The translations under genes were made by a program, and so were the position numbers. From Roseibium alexandrii DFL-11 (GTDB lineage: Bacteria; Pseudomonadota; Alphaproteobacteria; Rhizobiales; Stappiaceae), in the NCBI RefSeq assembly GCF_000158095.2, contig NZ_CM011002.1, positions 1,441,228 through 1,505,227 of the forward strand: a DNA stretch of 64,000 nt, read 5' to 3'. The notes below the pieces were generated by a model. That model did not search any database. It had not been told where the DNA came from and saw only the letters and a list, made by a program, of their open reading frames with translations. Positions 27,949-36,251 of the stretch are shown here, in pieces. Each line of letters begins with the position of its first letter. Within the stretch, counting starts at the first letter, position 1.

Positions 27949-28223
27949 AAGTTTCCCTTCGCTGCTTCGCTCAAGATGAGTTTGTCCAAAGTCAGATCAG
28001 ATACCGCACGTCGAAGCCGCTGGTTCTCTTTCTCCAGTTCTTTCAGTCGCGTGAGCTGTGACCGCTGCATCCCACCATAGAGCTTGCGCCACCGATAGAA
28101 CGTCTGCTGCGTCACGCCGATCTGTCGAACCGCTTCGGCAATCGTTGCGCCTTGTCCTTGCAGCACTTCAACTTGCCGAAGCTTCGATACAATCTCTTCC
28201 GGCTTCTCTCTTTTCCCAGCCAT
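27945..28223 (-). CDS. IS3-family transposase OrfA
   Basis: 92 residues: a helix-turn-helix of the HTH_Tnp_1 type (EEIVSKLRQVEVLQG, TIAEAVRQIGVTQQTFYRW) followed by a leucine-zipper-like helix (LTRLKELEKENQRLRRAV). It recognises the element's ends. The 3' end overlaps OrfB. Confidence 0.92.
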   Translation of the reverse strand: MAGKREKPEEIVSKLRQVEVLQGQGATIAEAVRQIGVTQQTFYRWRKLYGGMQRSQLTRLKELEKENQRLRRAVSDLTLDKLILSEAAKGNF

Positions 28224-28282
28224 CGCTGATCCTCCAATTTGTGGGATAATCTATCCCAGTTGGTGGACCACTTTCAGGGGGC

Positions 28283-28632
28283 TAATCCACAACCGCGCGG
28301 CTTTTAGAGCGTTCCACGTATGGCTGCAGCCAAAGAGCCTGCACCATTCCCGGCACATAGAATTGCGCCCATCCGATCCACAAACCACATTTTTTTAGGC
28401 ACAGTGACGGCAATGTTGGGCGGGAAGCAGCCACTTTTTGCGATCTCGACGAATAACCGAATGGGAGCAAATTTCCGACGAAGCAAGCGTCGAAGCGCTC
28501 GGGTTGCCCAGTCTATCCGATCGACCCGAGTTTTAGGTCGCATAAGCAGGCCCAGTCTATCCAGCACCATCCCATTTCACGAAACAATTAATGTTACTAC
28601 GCTAGGCATTCACCGTTGCAGGAGGCGAGACG
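28283..28632. other. Flank of the IS element, no gene recognised
   Basis: 350 bases between the IS and the next small gene. I looked here for the missing 5' end of the FGE gene on the minus strand; none of the three frames gives a signal peptide joining GTPVAASVPIGA. An 88-codon minus-strand frame (28304-28570) has no recognisable product. Confidence 0.5.
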
Positions 28633-28920
28633 ATGCAGGCGTTGCGCAATATTCTCGCAAACATGGTTGAGCAGCTGGAAAACTGGGCGCTTGGCCTGGA
28701 CGGCAGCGCACTCGGTCTCAGTGCACTGCTCTTGCTTGCGATGTTTCTGCTCCGCAATAGCCTGACTGGAGCGGCGGTCTGGCTCCTCGCCTTTGTTTGC
28801 CGGCACATCCGGATATCTCTCAATGAGGTTGTCACATGCGCGATCCGGCCGGCAATTCAGGCTCTCGTCCTTCGCATACCCGACCATGACCGTCATTCCG
28901 GAGAGATCCGGAAAAGGTGA
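28633..28920 (+). CDS. Small membrane protein (95 aa)
   Basis: ATG at 28633 behind GCAGGAGG. One or two membrane helices (LGLSALLLLAMFLLRNSLTGAAVW cut to LGLSALLLLAMFLL and GAAVWLLAFVC) follow an amphipathic N-terminal helix. The last 13 residues are charged. It converges on the DUF4105 gene. No family recognised; the antisense frame of 141 codons is likely a shadow. Confidence 0.55.
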   Translation: MQALRNILANMVEQLENWALGLDGSALGLSALLLLAMFLLRNSLTGAAVWLLAFVCRHIRISLNEVVTCAIRPAIQALVLRIPDHDRHSGEIRKR

Positions 28921-28978
28921 AAGCTGATCGCCCAAAACGGGCGCCCGAGCATCTGCGCTTCCATCGCGACGCTTCCTG

Positions 28979-29980
28979 TCATGGCGCTCCGATTTTCGAC
29001 CGGAAGTGGTCGCTCCATTCATTTGACGTCGCGAATTCCCAGGGCGGGCGGACGCCGTTTACGAGTTTTTGCCGGATGACGAGTTGTTCTGTCGGCACGG
29101 ATGAATCGACAAGCCCCAGCTCCTGAAACAGGCCTACCGACGCCCCGGGCACCCAGCGCCGCAGATCGTACCACGGCACAACCTTTTCAAGCCTCGGCAT
29201 AAGGTTCAGCAAGGTGGTGAAACAGCTCTCCGAAATCGTGGAATAGAACTGAGGCTGCTCTTGGAGGCTGCTCGCAAATTCGAGCAGCCTGCGCAAATAG
29301 GCCCTGATTTCGGCATCTGACCGCGTGATCTCGAACACATATAGATCGTTTGGCGGAACATGGGCCAGACGTTTCCAAAAGAGATCGCGTTCTGTGCCCA
29401 GAACAGCGTAGAGCTGATCATGCCGGAAAAAACCCGCCAGCGGATCGAACTTGTCCCAGCTCGTTCGGCGTGCCTCGAATGAGACGGCCAGATGGTCTCC
29501 GTCGGCAAACTCAAAACTGGTCATCACGTGAACGGTTGCCAGCGAGTTGCCAAAGGGTTGGAGCACGAATTGGGCGCCGACAAGGTCTGCAAGATCAAAG
29601 CTTCTGGTGATCCATCGTGGCTCCGCCGGTGCACCGATCGGATGCACCGCGTCCCGAAAGTTGGTGATAGTCACACGGCTTCCGTCAAAGGCAACGCCAG
29701 CGACCTTTGCATGTAGAGGGACAAATGTCTGCGGATAGGGTGTCTTACCCGCATAGGCAATAAAGAAGACCGCCAGGGCAATGATCGATACGCTTCGCCG
29801 CCAAATACCCCTGTCACCCGGCAGGAACCAGGCAATTGCAATAACCGGCGTGATGAAGATCGCAAGCCCGATGCGAACGGCGTCGGGCCAGCCCAGCCAG
29901 TAATAGCTCGCCGCACTCGCATAAAGGGCTGCAAGCAGCACACTTAGCCCGAGCATGACCCGAAAGAGCGTTGCAAACAC
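28979..29980 (-). CDS. DUF4105 (Lnb N-terminal-like) membrane protein
   Basis: 333 residues: three N-terminal membrane helices in the first 100 residues, then a periplasmic domain matching DUF4105, with conserved VHPIGAPAEPRW, a His in ATVHVMTSFEFADG, and YSTISESCFTTLLN, where the Cys is the expected nucleophile of this papain-like fold. Related domains act on periplasmic lipoproteins or lipids, but the reaction is not settled. Complete and in good frame. Confidence 0.85.
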   Translation of the reverse strand: MFATLFRVMLGLSVLLAALYASAASYYWLGWPDAVRIGLAIFITPVIAIAWFLPGDRGIWRRSVSIIALAVFFIAYAGKTPYPQTFVPLHAKVAGVAFDGSRVTITNFRDAVHPIGAPAEPRWITRSFDLADLVGAQFVLQPFGNSLATVHVMTSFEFADGDHLAVSFEARRTSWDKFDPLAGFFRHDQLYAVLGTERDLFWKRLAHVPPNDLYVFEITRSDAEIRAYLRRLLEFASSLQEQPQFYSTISESCFTTLLNLMPRLEKVVPWYDLRRWVPGASVGLFQELGLVDSSVPTEQLVIRQKLVNGVRPPWEFATSNEWSDHFRSKIGAP

Positions 29981-30197
29981 GTTTCCCCAATCCCTTCATT
30001 AGGTGTCAATCTAGCCAGCGCGACTTACAGTCTTTTGACCGCCAACCGGCACGGCTAACACTTTTGCCTCGTCCAAGCTGTCACAGGCTCGAGCAGTCCA
30101 AAAATTACCTGCCTCGCTTAACAATAGGAACACGGTCCTGCTTCGATTTGATAGGCTTCATTCGAGCACGAACACAACGGGACAGATGGCGTGACGT

Positions 30198-32843
30198 ATG
30201 GCTACCGGGCTACCAAAGCGTAAATACCTCACGATCATTGGCTTTTTCGGTGTTGCTGTCCTGCTTGCAGGGGCTGTTCTTTTCACACGGCCGGGGCTTC
30301 CCGCAAGGCAAGCTGTGGTTGAACGCATTTTGGCCGAAAAACTTGGGCAGCCGGTCGATGTCCGAGGGAACGTATCGCTTGACCTCGGGAACGCGATCGG
30401 CATTTCGATTTCCGAGGCGTATTTCGCCTCTTATAACGGTGAAGATGCTTCTGCCGATCGCCGCGCATTTGAGCAAATTGCCTTCGACGCTCCATATGGC
30501 CTTTTGCTGGGGCAAACCGGAGGCGTCTCAAATTTTGAAATCTCCGGTATTTCTTTCGATTTTGCGCGCTCTGCACAACCCCTATCAGAAGAAGAGACAG
30601 GATTCCCGGAAACGCTGGTCACAGGGCTGCTCGCAAACCCGTTTTACGAGAATATCAAATTTGCGAACGCTGCCTTCACCTATAGCGACGCGGAAAACGG
30701 CTGGAATGAAAAGATATTCATCGAAGAGCTGAAGGTGGAAACGCCTGACTCCCGGGAAGCTTCGTCGCTGACCATGCGCGCTTTTTTGAACGAAACCCCC
30801 ATGACCTTGAGCGGCAGCATCCGAAAGTCCGTCACCACGGATGCTTTGCTGAAGGCAGATGTCGCCCTCCACACAACCAGCCCAGCCTTCTCGGCTTCCC
30901 TTACGGGCGTTGCTGATTATTCAAACCCGATCGCGCAATTCGACGGATTGGTGACGACCGAGACCAATTCGCTTGACGCTTTGCTCTCGGCATTCAACAT
31001 CGAGAGCGCTATCGAGGCGACGGGCGCATACAAAGCCAAGCTTAAAGGGCCGGTCAACGAACTCCGGCAAAACGACTTGACGCTGAGCCTGAACGCCGCG
31101 TCGGGAACCCGTCTCACCGTTATGGGAGACGTTGTTCCGGCGGCAAAGGACGAAGCGATCGACCTGACCTTTTCCGTCGACCTCGGTCCTCCGCCGGATC
31201 AGGACACCGACGCGGCCCTCGCGCTCAGCTTGACGGGTGTGGCAGGACGCCTGCGCGGATCCTTTCAACAGGTTGAATTGCTGGACGGCAAGATCAAGAC
31301 AAGCGCCGCTATCCTTGATCTTGATGAAATCGGCCCGATTTCGGCCGAAAGGATCGTCAAGAACGCCGATGGCACGGTTGGATTGATCGGATTGGCGATA
31401 AAGAACGGGCCAAGAGATGCCCCCAATCTTGCCCTTTCCGGGGAAATTGGAGACCTTGTCGATCTCAGACAAATACAACTCACCGGAACCTATGCTTTCC
31501 CGACCACCAGCCTTTTTGTGCCTGTGGGGCAATCGGGGGAGGATCTGGGCACCCTCACCGGAAGCCTTTCCCTGGACAATTTCAATGGCCAATTCGGATT
31601 GAAGGATCTGACCGGGCAAGTGTCCGGAACGGATCTGTTTGCCCTCACCTATGAACTTTCGGTGCCGGAGTTCCGGCGCATCGATGAGCTTGCTTTTGAA
31701 GTCTCTTTTTCCGTGCCTGATTTTCCGCCGTTTTTGTCCGCGATAGGCGGGCCAGACAGACCCGGCCTCCAGCCGGTCGATTTCAACGGACGCGTGTCAT
31801 TGTCCGATAGTGTCCTGGCCATGAGCGGGGACATGATCTCGGGCAAGTCTCAATTGAAAGCAGATCTTTCCCTGAGCGAACCGGACACCGCCGGCAACTG
31901 GCTCCTCGGCGGGACGATTGTCTCCGACAAGCTCGATTTTACCGACTTTCAAGGCCCGGTAGAACTTGCAGGAAACGGCATATCCTTCAAAAAACCCGAT
32001 GTGGAAATCACAGTCCCAATTGAGAAAACCCTTCGGGCGGAACTCGACCTTCTGATCAAGCAGCTCGTCTCAGGAGGCAAGAAGGCAGGCGATGTCAAAG
32101 GCAAACTGACCTATGAAAAGAACCGGATCGCGCTTGCACCGCTGTCTCTTTCCTATCTTGGCGGCACCATCAACGGCGACTTCGGCGCGGATCTTTCCAG
32201 CGCGCCGGTCAACCTCTCCGCCAGCGGGCGGGTTGAGAAATTCAGGTTCGGCCAGTTGCTGAGGGAACTGGGCCAGGCGACGGATTTCAACAGCACTGCC
32301 TATCTGAGCTTCGATGTTTCCGGATCAGGCGCTTCAGCGCGCACTCTCGGCAAGACGCTCTCCGGAAAGGTCTCCGGCTCGCTCTGGGGTGGTGTGCTGC
32401 CTAACCGCCTCCTTGATCTCTCTGGGCTCAATCTGGTCACCTGGCTCTCGACCGGCGGCAGCGGGAAGACCTCGAAACTGGTCTGCGCCGTGTTGCCGTT
32501 CCAGTTCAAGAACGGCACAGCCACGACTGAGACGCTCATTCTGGAAACCGAGGATGTTCAAGTCGTCGGCTCGGGACAGGTCAATCTGAAGGCCGATACC
32601 CTGAAACTCGGTTTCCTGCCACGCCCGAAACGCAAACAACTGGTCGAAATCGTCTCTCCCTTCGAGCTGGAGGGACCGATCGGCAAACCGAAACTCACCG
32701 TCAGGGATGCCGGTGCCGGCCGCGCCATCGGCGAGGTGCTCTCCATGCCGCTCAGCCTGCTGGGCAAGATCTTTCAGGGAACCGGCCCGGTCGATGAAAC
32801 CGCGAAACCTTGCGTTCTGCCAAAAACGGGTGGCCCGAAATGA
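30198..32843 (+). CDS. AsmA-family envelope protein (paralogue 2)
   Basis: 881 residues. N-terminal anchor (IIGFFGVAVLLAGAVLFT), a long beta-rich periplasmic body, and an AsmA-like C-terminus with GTATTETLILETEDVQVVG and the ending KPCVLPKTGGPK. It shares architecture, length and terminal motif with the protein at 13285-15975, so the two are paralogues in one window. Likely bridges inner and outer membranes for lipid transfer. The ATG at 30198 has only a weak ribosome site, so the start is less certain. Confidence 0.9.
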   Translation: MATGLPKRKYLTIIGFFGVAVLLAGAVLFTRPGLPARQAVVERILAEKLGQPVDVRGNVSLDLGNAIGISISEAYFASYNGEDASADRRAFEQIAFDAPYGLLLGQTGGVSNFEISGISFDFARSAQPLSEEETGFPETLVTGLLANPFYENIKFANAAFTYSDAENGWNEKIFIEELKVETPDSREASSLTMRAFLNETPMTLSGSIRKSVTTDALLKADVALHTTSPAFSASLTGVADYSNPIAQFDGLVTTETNSLDALLSAFNIESAIEATGAYKAKLKGPVNELRQNDLTLSLNAASGTRLTVMGDVVPAAKDEAIDLTFSVDLGPPPDQDTDAALALSLTGVAGRLRGSFQQVELLDGKIKTSAAILDLDEIGPISAERIVKNADGTVGLIGLAIKNGPRDAPNLALSGEIGDLVDLRQIQLTGTYAFPTTSLFVPVGQSGEDLGTLTGSLSLDNFNGQFGLKDLTGQVSGTDLFALTYELSVPEFRRIDELAFEVSFSVPDFPPFLSAIGGPDRPGLQPVDFNGRVSLSDSVLAMSGDMISGKSQLKADLSLSEPDTAGNWLLGGTIVSDKLDFTDFQGPVELAGNGISFKKPDVEITVPIEKTLRAELDLLIKQLVSGGKKAGDVKGKLTYEKNRIALAPLSLSYLGGTINGDFGADLSSAPVNLSASGRVEKFRFGQLLRELGQATDFNSTAYLSFDVSGSGASARTLGKTLSGKVSGSLWGGVLPNRLLDLSGLNLVTWLSTGGSGKTSKLVCAVLPFQFKNGTATTETLILETEDVQVVGSGQVNLKADTLKLGFLPRPKRKQLVEIVSPFELEGPIGKPKLTVRDAGAGRAIGEVLSMPLSLLGKIFQGTGPVDETAKPCVLPKTGGPK

Positions 32844-32888
32844 TGCCACGCCCCCCCCAACAGGCCCCTCATGGACAGTGTCCAGTTG

Positions 32889-33089
32889 CTACGTCCGGTC
32901 CTTCCTGTTTTTGCGGGCCTCCAGCAATACCAGGACCAGGTTGAGTGCGCCAAAGATCAGAATTGCGCCAAAGACAAGCGCGCCAAATCTCTTCGGGTCG
33001 ATCCCCACGGGCACATTGAGCACCATGACGATCATGCCCAGGAGAGCCGCGAGAAAAATAGCTGCAACAAGGGAATCCCTGGTGTTCAT
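32889..33089 (-). CDS. Small two-helix membrane protein (66 aa)
   Basis: ATG at 33089 with TGGAGG six bases upstream. Two membrane helices (LVAAIFLAALLGMIVMVL and ALVFGAILIFGALNLVLVLL) separated by a short loop, and a basic tail. It follows the DUF3299 remnant by 13 bases and may belong to the same transcript as the metal permease fusion. No family recognised. Confidence 0.65.
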   Translation of the reverse strand: MNTRDSLVAAIFLAALLGMIVMVLNVPVGIDPKRFGALVFGAILIFGALNLVLVLLEARKNRKDRT

Positions 33090-33102
33090 CGATGCCTCCA
33101 GG

Positions 33103-33303
33103 TCAGTTCGAATAAGGTTCGACAGAAGAAGCCTCGATCACATAGCCGGCTTCGACTTTGCCTTGCCCGTCTGAATAAGTCACCGTTGAATGTCTCGTCT
33201 CCGCCTCGACATCGCCGCTGACCCAGATGGGGTGGAATTCACGGATGTGTGCCCATAGTTCGGCTATTTCGGAACGGTCGATTGAACAAGTTGCAGTCCT
33301 TGC
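33103..33303 (-). pseudogene. DUF3299 C-terminal remnant without a start codon
   Basis: An open stretch of 66 codons ending at the TGA at 33103-33105. It reads FHPIWVSGDVEAE, then TYSDGQGKVEAGYVIEASS. It aligns without gaps to the DUF3299 part of the neighbouring fusion protein (FTPVRLEGRLTH, then VDGTRRIPASYAME): P, G, DG, A, Y and E fall in the same columns. There is no ATG, GTG or TTG before the conserved part, and its 5' side overlaps the end of the permease gene. It looks like the tail of a second DUF3299 gene whose front was lost. Confidence 0.65.
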
Positions 33304-34835
33304 TCAGGCCTCTCCCCGGGATCGTACATCGCCGTCCCTGCAAAGAGTGTGGCACCTATCAGAAGCACGCAAGCTGCCGCCGCGATCCGCGCACCGGCCT
33401 CAAAACGGAACCGCCGCTGTGGGTTTGTCGCAACGCGCGTTTCAGCCCAGTTGCGCCCCCAGATCGCAGCAACGCCGATGGCCGACATAGTAACCGCCAT
33501 GCCCGCAGAGATAGCCAGAACCATCATGATTGCCGGGATCAGCAGATCATTTGCAAGACCGAAGAGCATGACGATCAAAGCACCGGTGCACGGCACGATG
33601 CCAACAGCAGCCGCGATCCACTTGCCGCCGCGGGCCGTGTTTTGCGCAGCAGAGCAGGCCGCGCAGCCGGCATGGGCGTGATCATCGTGATGATGATGAT
33701 GGTGGTGGGTGTCACCTGCCATTTCGGTCGTTCGGCGGACCCGGACGGCGGCGAGCGAACGCCAGAGCATGACCGCACCGATGGCAACGATCAGCGCATA
33801 GCTCGCCATTCGGATCATGCGATAGTCCGAAGGTGCCGCGCCGGTCGCCTGTCTTACCGCGAAATCGAGCAGGAACACGATCACAATCGCAGACAAAACG
33901 TGCATTACGGCGATCTGAACCCCCATGGCGACTCCGCGGCGCAAGCTGCCGCCCGCCCCAATAAAGTAGGAAATGACAACGGCCTTGCCATGCCCGGGCC
34001 CCAGCGTGTGCAGTGCGCCATAGGCGAAGGCAATCAGCAGCGCGAGGCCGACAGTGCCCGCAGACCGGCCTTGTTCCATGTTCGTCATCGCTGCGGTGAA
34101 GACATTCGTGATCTTGGCCTGTGCCGCCGCGAACCACGACAGATCGGCAGCCGCCGTCTCAGAGGCAACGATCTCGCCCGGTGTTCCGCCGATAGTGGCT
34201 TGCTCCATCGCATAGGATGCTGGAATGCGACGCGTGCCATCGACAAGAAATAGATCGTATTCCGACGGGCGATGCGTGAGGCGCCCCTCGAGACGGACCG
34301 GCGTGAACATGCCAGTCACCTCGAAACCTTCGGGGTAGTTAACATGGACAATCTGGTTTGGGGCCGGCGGAGGCGTGTGTATGCAAGCCCCAACCCAGGG
34401 CACCAGCAGGAACTCGACAATCATCCCGCCCTCCGCACGCAGCGGCAAAACGTACCCGTCCATGATGATAGTCTTGTCGAGATGCGTCGTGGTGACGCCG
34501 AGCGTCTCATTCTCTCGCCGCTGCATGATAATTTCGCGCTGCGTAAACAGATGCTCGATGTCGAGGCCTGCTTCCTCAAGCCGAAGCCGCGCGGCTTTTG
34601 CCGCTTCGGCCAGATCTGTGTCAAAGTTACCCGCGGCGTCGGCCAAGTCGGCACGGAGTACAGTGCGCAGATCAGAGATCTGTTTGGAGGGCATCTCGGC
34701 GAACGGATCGTCATAGGGTTCAACCGTCGGTGCCAGTGAGGACCAAGTGGCCAATTGCCCCGCCGCAGCCGGCGGAGCGATTGGTGTGATCAGAATAGCA
34801 ATCACCGTGGCCAAAACAGCGCTGACAAGTCTCAT
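33264..34835 (-). CDS. DUF3299 domain fused to NicO/RcnA-type metal permease
   Basis: 523 residues. Signal peptide (to AAAG), then a DUF3299 domain (about 75-215, TIIMDGYVLPLRAEGG, EFLLVPWVGACIHTPPPAPNQ), the fold found beside metal ABC systems. From about 255 a nickel/cobalt efflux-type permease: LLIAFAYGALHTLGPGHGKAVV holds the conserved HTLGPGHGK motif, with several helices, a His/Asp-rich loop (THHHHHHHDDHAHAGC) and VPCTGALIVMLFGL. This joins a secreted lipocalin-like or metal-binding module to a permease in one chain. Metal identity is inferred from the family (Ni, Co or Zn). It ends 1 base before the amidohydrolase gene upstream, in the same direction. Confidence 0.88.
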   Translation of the reverse strand: MRLVSAVLATVIAILITPIAPPAAAGQLATWSSLAPTVEPYDDPFAEMPSKQISDLRTVLRADLADAAGNFDTDLAEAAKAARLRLEEAGLDIEHLFTQREIIMQRRENETLGVTTTHLDKTIIMDGYVLPLRAEGGMIVEFLLVPWVGACIHTPPPAPNQIVHVNYPEGFEVTGMFTPVRLEGRLTHRPSEYDLFLVDGTRRIPASYAMEQATIGGTPGEIVASETAAADLSWFAAAQAKITNVFTAAMTNMEQGRSAGTVGLALLIAFAYGALHTLGPGHGKAVVISYFIGAGGSLRRGVAMGVQIAVMHVLSAIVIVFLLDFAVRQATGAAPSDYRMIRMASYALIVAIGAVMLWRSLAAVRVRRTTEMAGDTHHHHHHHDDHAHAGCAACSAAQNTARGGKWIAAAVGIVPCTGALIVMLFGLANDLLIPAIMMVLAISAGMAVTMSAIGVAAIWGRNWAETRVATNPQRRFRFEAGARIAAAACVLLIGATLFAGTAMYDPGERPEQGLQLVQSTVPK

Positions 34836-34836
34836 C

Positions 34837-36174
34837 TCAGTTCTCCAGCGTGTTCTTGTAAATCTTGCCGTCCTTCATGATGATCTTGAGGTTGTCGGTG
34901 TCGGTCACCGCGTCCAGCGTCTCCAGAGGATTGCCGTCGACCAACAGGATGTCCGCATAAGCACCTTCCTCGATCACTCCAATCGGACCGTCTGGATACG
35001 GGTTCTTCATACCGCTCATCGCGAGAAGTCCCGTCACGTTGCCGGTGGCCATCTTCAGGATCTCGCCTGGCTCGAACCAGGGCAGGAGCCGTTCCATCTG
35101 CTTGATCTGATCCGAGGGGTCAGGGAGGTTGAACATGTCCGTGCCGTAGGTGACCTTCAGGTCCGGGATTTCCTTGGCCATCTGGTACATCTCGGCGGTA
35201 GCCTTGCAGACAATCGCCAGTTTTTCGTTCGAGAAATCGTCGAGCTGGGGCTCGTTGCAGACGGTAAAGGGCTGCGTGCTTAGATAGACCCCTTCTGCAG
35301 CCATCCGCTCCAGTGTTGCCTTGTCGAGAAGTTGACCGTGGCCGACATCCTTGATCCCGGCGTCGATTGCACGATTGATGGATTCCGGCGTGTAGGCGTG
35401 CATAGTCACATAGGTACCAAAGTCGGCAGCGGCATCCGCTGCGGCCTTCATCTCTTCGAAAGTGTATTGGGTCGACAGGAGCGGATCGGTGGGCGAGGCA
35501 TAGCCTCCACCGGCCGCAATCTTGATCTGTGACGCTCCGAGCCGCAGGTTTTCCCGCACCGCCGAAAGCACCTGTGGAACACCATCGGCAAGGAAGCTAT
35601 AGCCGAGACGGTCAGAGGTCGGTTCGGTACCGGAGAAGACGCGGTGTGTATCGGACCTGGCGCGGAAATCGTAGTGACCGGACGTCTGGCCGACAAAACG
35701 ACCAGACGGGTAGATCCGCGGCCCCGGCACGAGGCCTTCGTCGATCGCTGCCGCAAGCGCAAACACGTTGCCGCCCATGTCGCGCACCGTGGTTACACCG
35801 CGCATCAGCATGTCTTCGGCATCAACCGTCGACCGGATGAAGGCATAACCTGGATGGTCGTTAAACAACCGCGCCACGGGAATCGACACCATCGACATAT
35901 GCGTGTGCGTATCCATCAGCCCGGGCATCAGCGTGTACCCGTCACCGTCGATCACCTGCCCACCGGCCACGGCTATGTCGTCGGCGGTAATCTGCGTGAT
36001 CTTGTTGCCGGTGACCACAACGTTGACGTCTTGCCTCAGTTCCAGCGTCACCCCATCGAACACGTCGACATTAGTGAACAGAATCGGACCATCCGACGTG
36101 CCGCCCTGCGCAAAAGCCACCCCAGTGGCGCAGGCAAGCACGCCAGCAACGGCGGTGCAAATTAAGGTCTTCAT
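34837..36174 (-). CDS. Secreted metal-dependent amidohydrolase (paralogue 1)
   Basis: 445 residues with signal peptide (to AFAQ). Amidohydrolase fold: MPGLMDTHTHMSM (metal His-x-His), TVRDMGG, ASQIKIAAGGG, VTMHAYT, DVGHGQLLD, YGTDMFN (metal Asp). Resembles the imidazolonepropionase/prolidase branch that cleaves N-acyl amino acids or Xaa-Pro peptides. Its stop is one base from the start region of the metal-permease fusion, suggesting one transcript and a possible metal-supply link. Sister gene immediately upstream at 36252. Confidence 0.9.
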   Translation of the reverse strand: MKTLICTAVAGVLACATGVAFAQGGTSDGPILFTNVDVFDGVTLELRQDVNVVVTGNKITQITADDIAVAGGQVIDGDGYTLMPGLMDTHTHMSMVSIPVARLFNDHPGYAFIRSTVDAEDMLMRGVTTVRDMGGNVFALAAAIDEGLVPGPRIYPSGRFVGQTSGHYDFRARSDTHRVFSGTEPTSDRLGYSFLADGVPQVLSAVRENLRLGASQIKIAAGGGYASPTDPLLSTQYTFEEMKAAADAAADFGTYVTMHAYTPESINRAIDAGIKDVGHGQLLDKATLERMAAEGVYLSTQPFTVCNEPQLDDFSNEKLAIVCKATAEMYQMAKEIPDLKVTYGTDMFNLPDPSDQIKQMERLLPWFEPGEILKMATGNVTGLLAMSGMKNPYPDGPIGVIEEGAYADILLVDGNPLETLDAVTDTDNLKIIMKDGKIYKNTLEN

Positions 36175-36251
36175 GGGGTCTCCTCCTAGGATTTTTCGTA
36201 TCATAGAGTATTAACCGCCCTCACAACCGGACAGCCAGATCTGTTCAAGCC

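Larger units (their letters stand above)
27069..28282 (-). mobile_element. IS3-family insertion sequence
   Basis: About 1214 bases with the usual two overlapping reading frames. The imperfect ends share GCCCCC and GTGGTCC at equal spacing: GCCCCCATTGGGTGGTCC at 27069 and, on the other strand from 28282, GCCCCCTGAAAGTGGTCC. No target-site duplication is visible next to these ends. It interrupts the 5' side of the FGE gene. Confidence 0.85.

Noticed and set aside
28304..28570. 88-codon minus-strand frame beside the IS element, considered as lost FGE start
   Set aside because: Does not give a signal peptide and is not in a frame that would join the FGE sequence.
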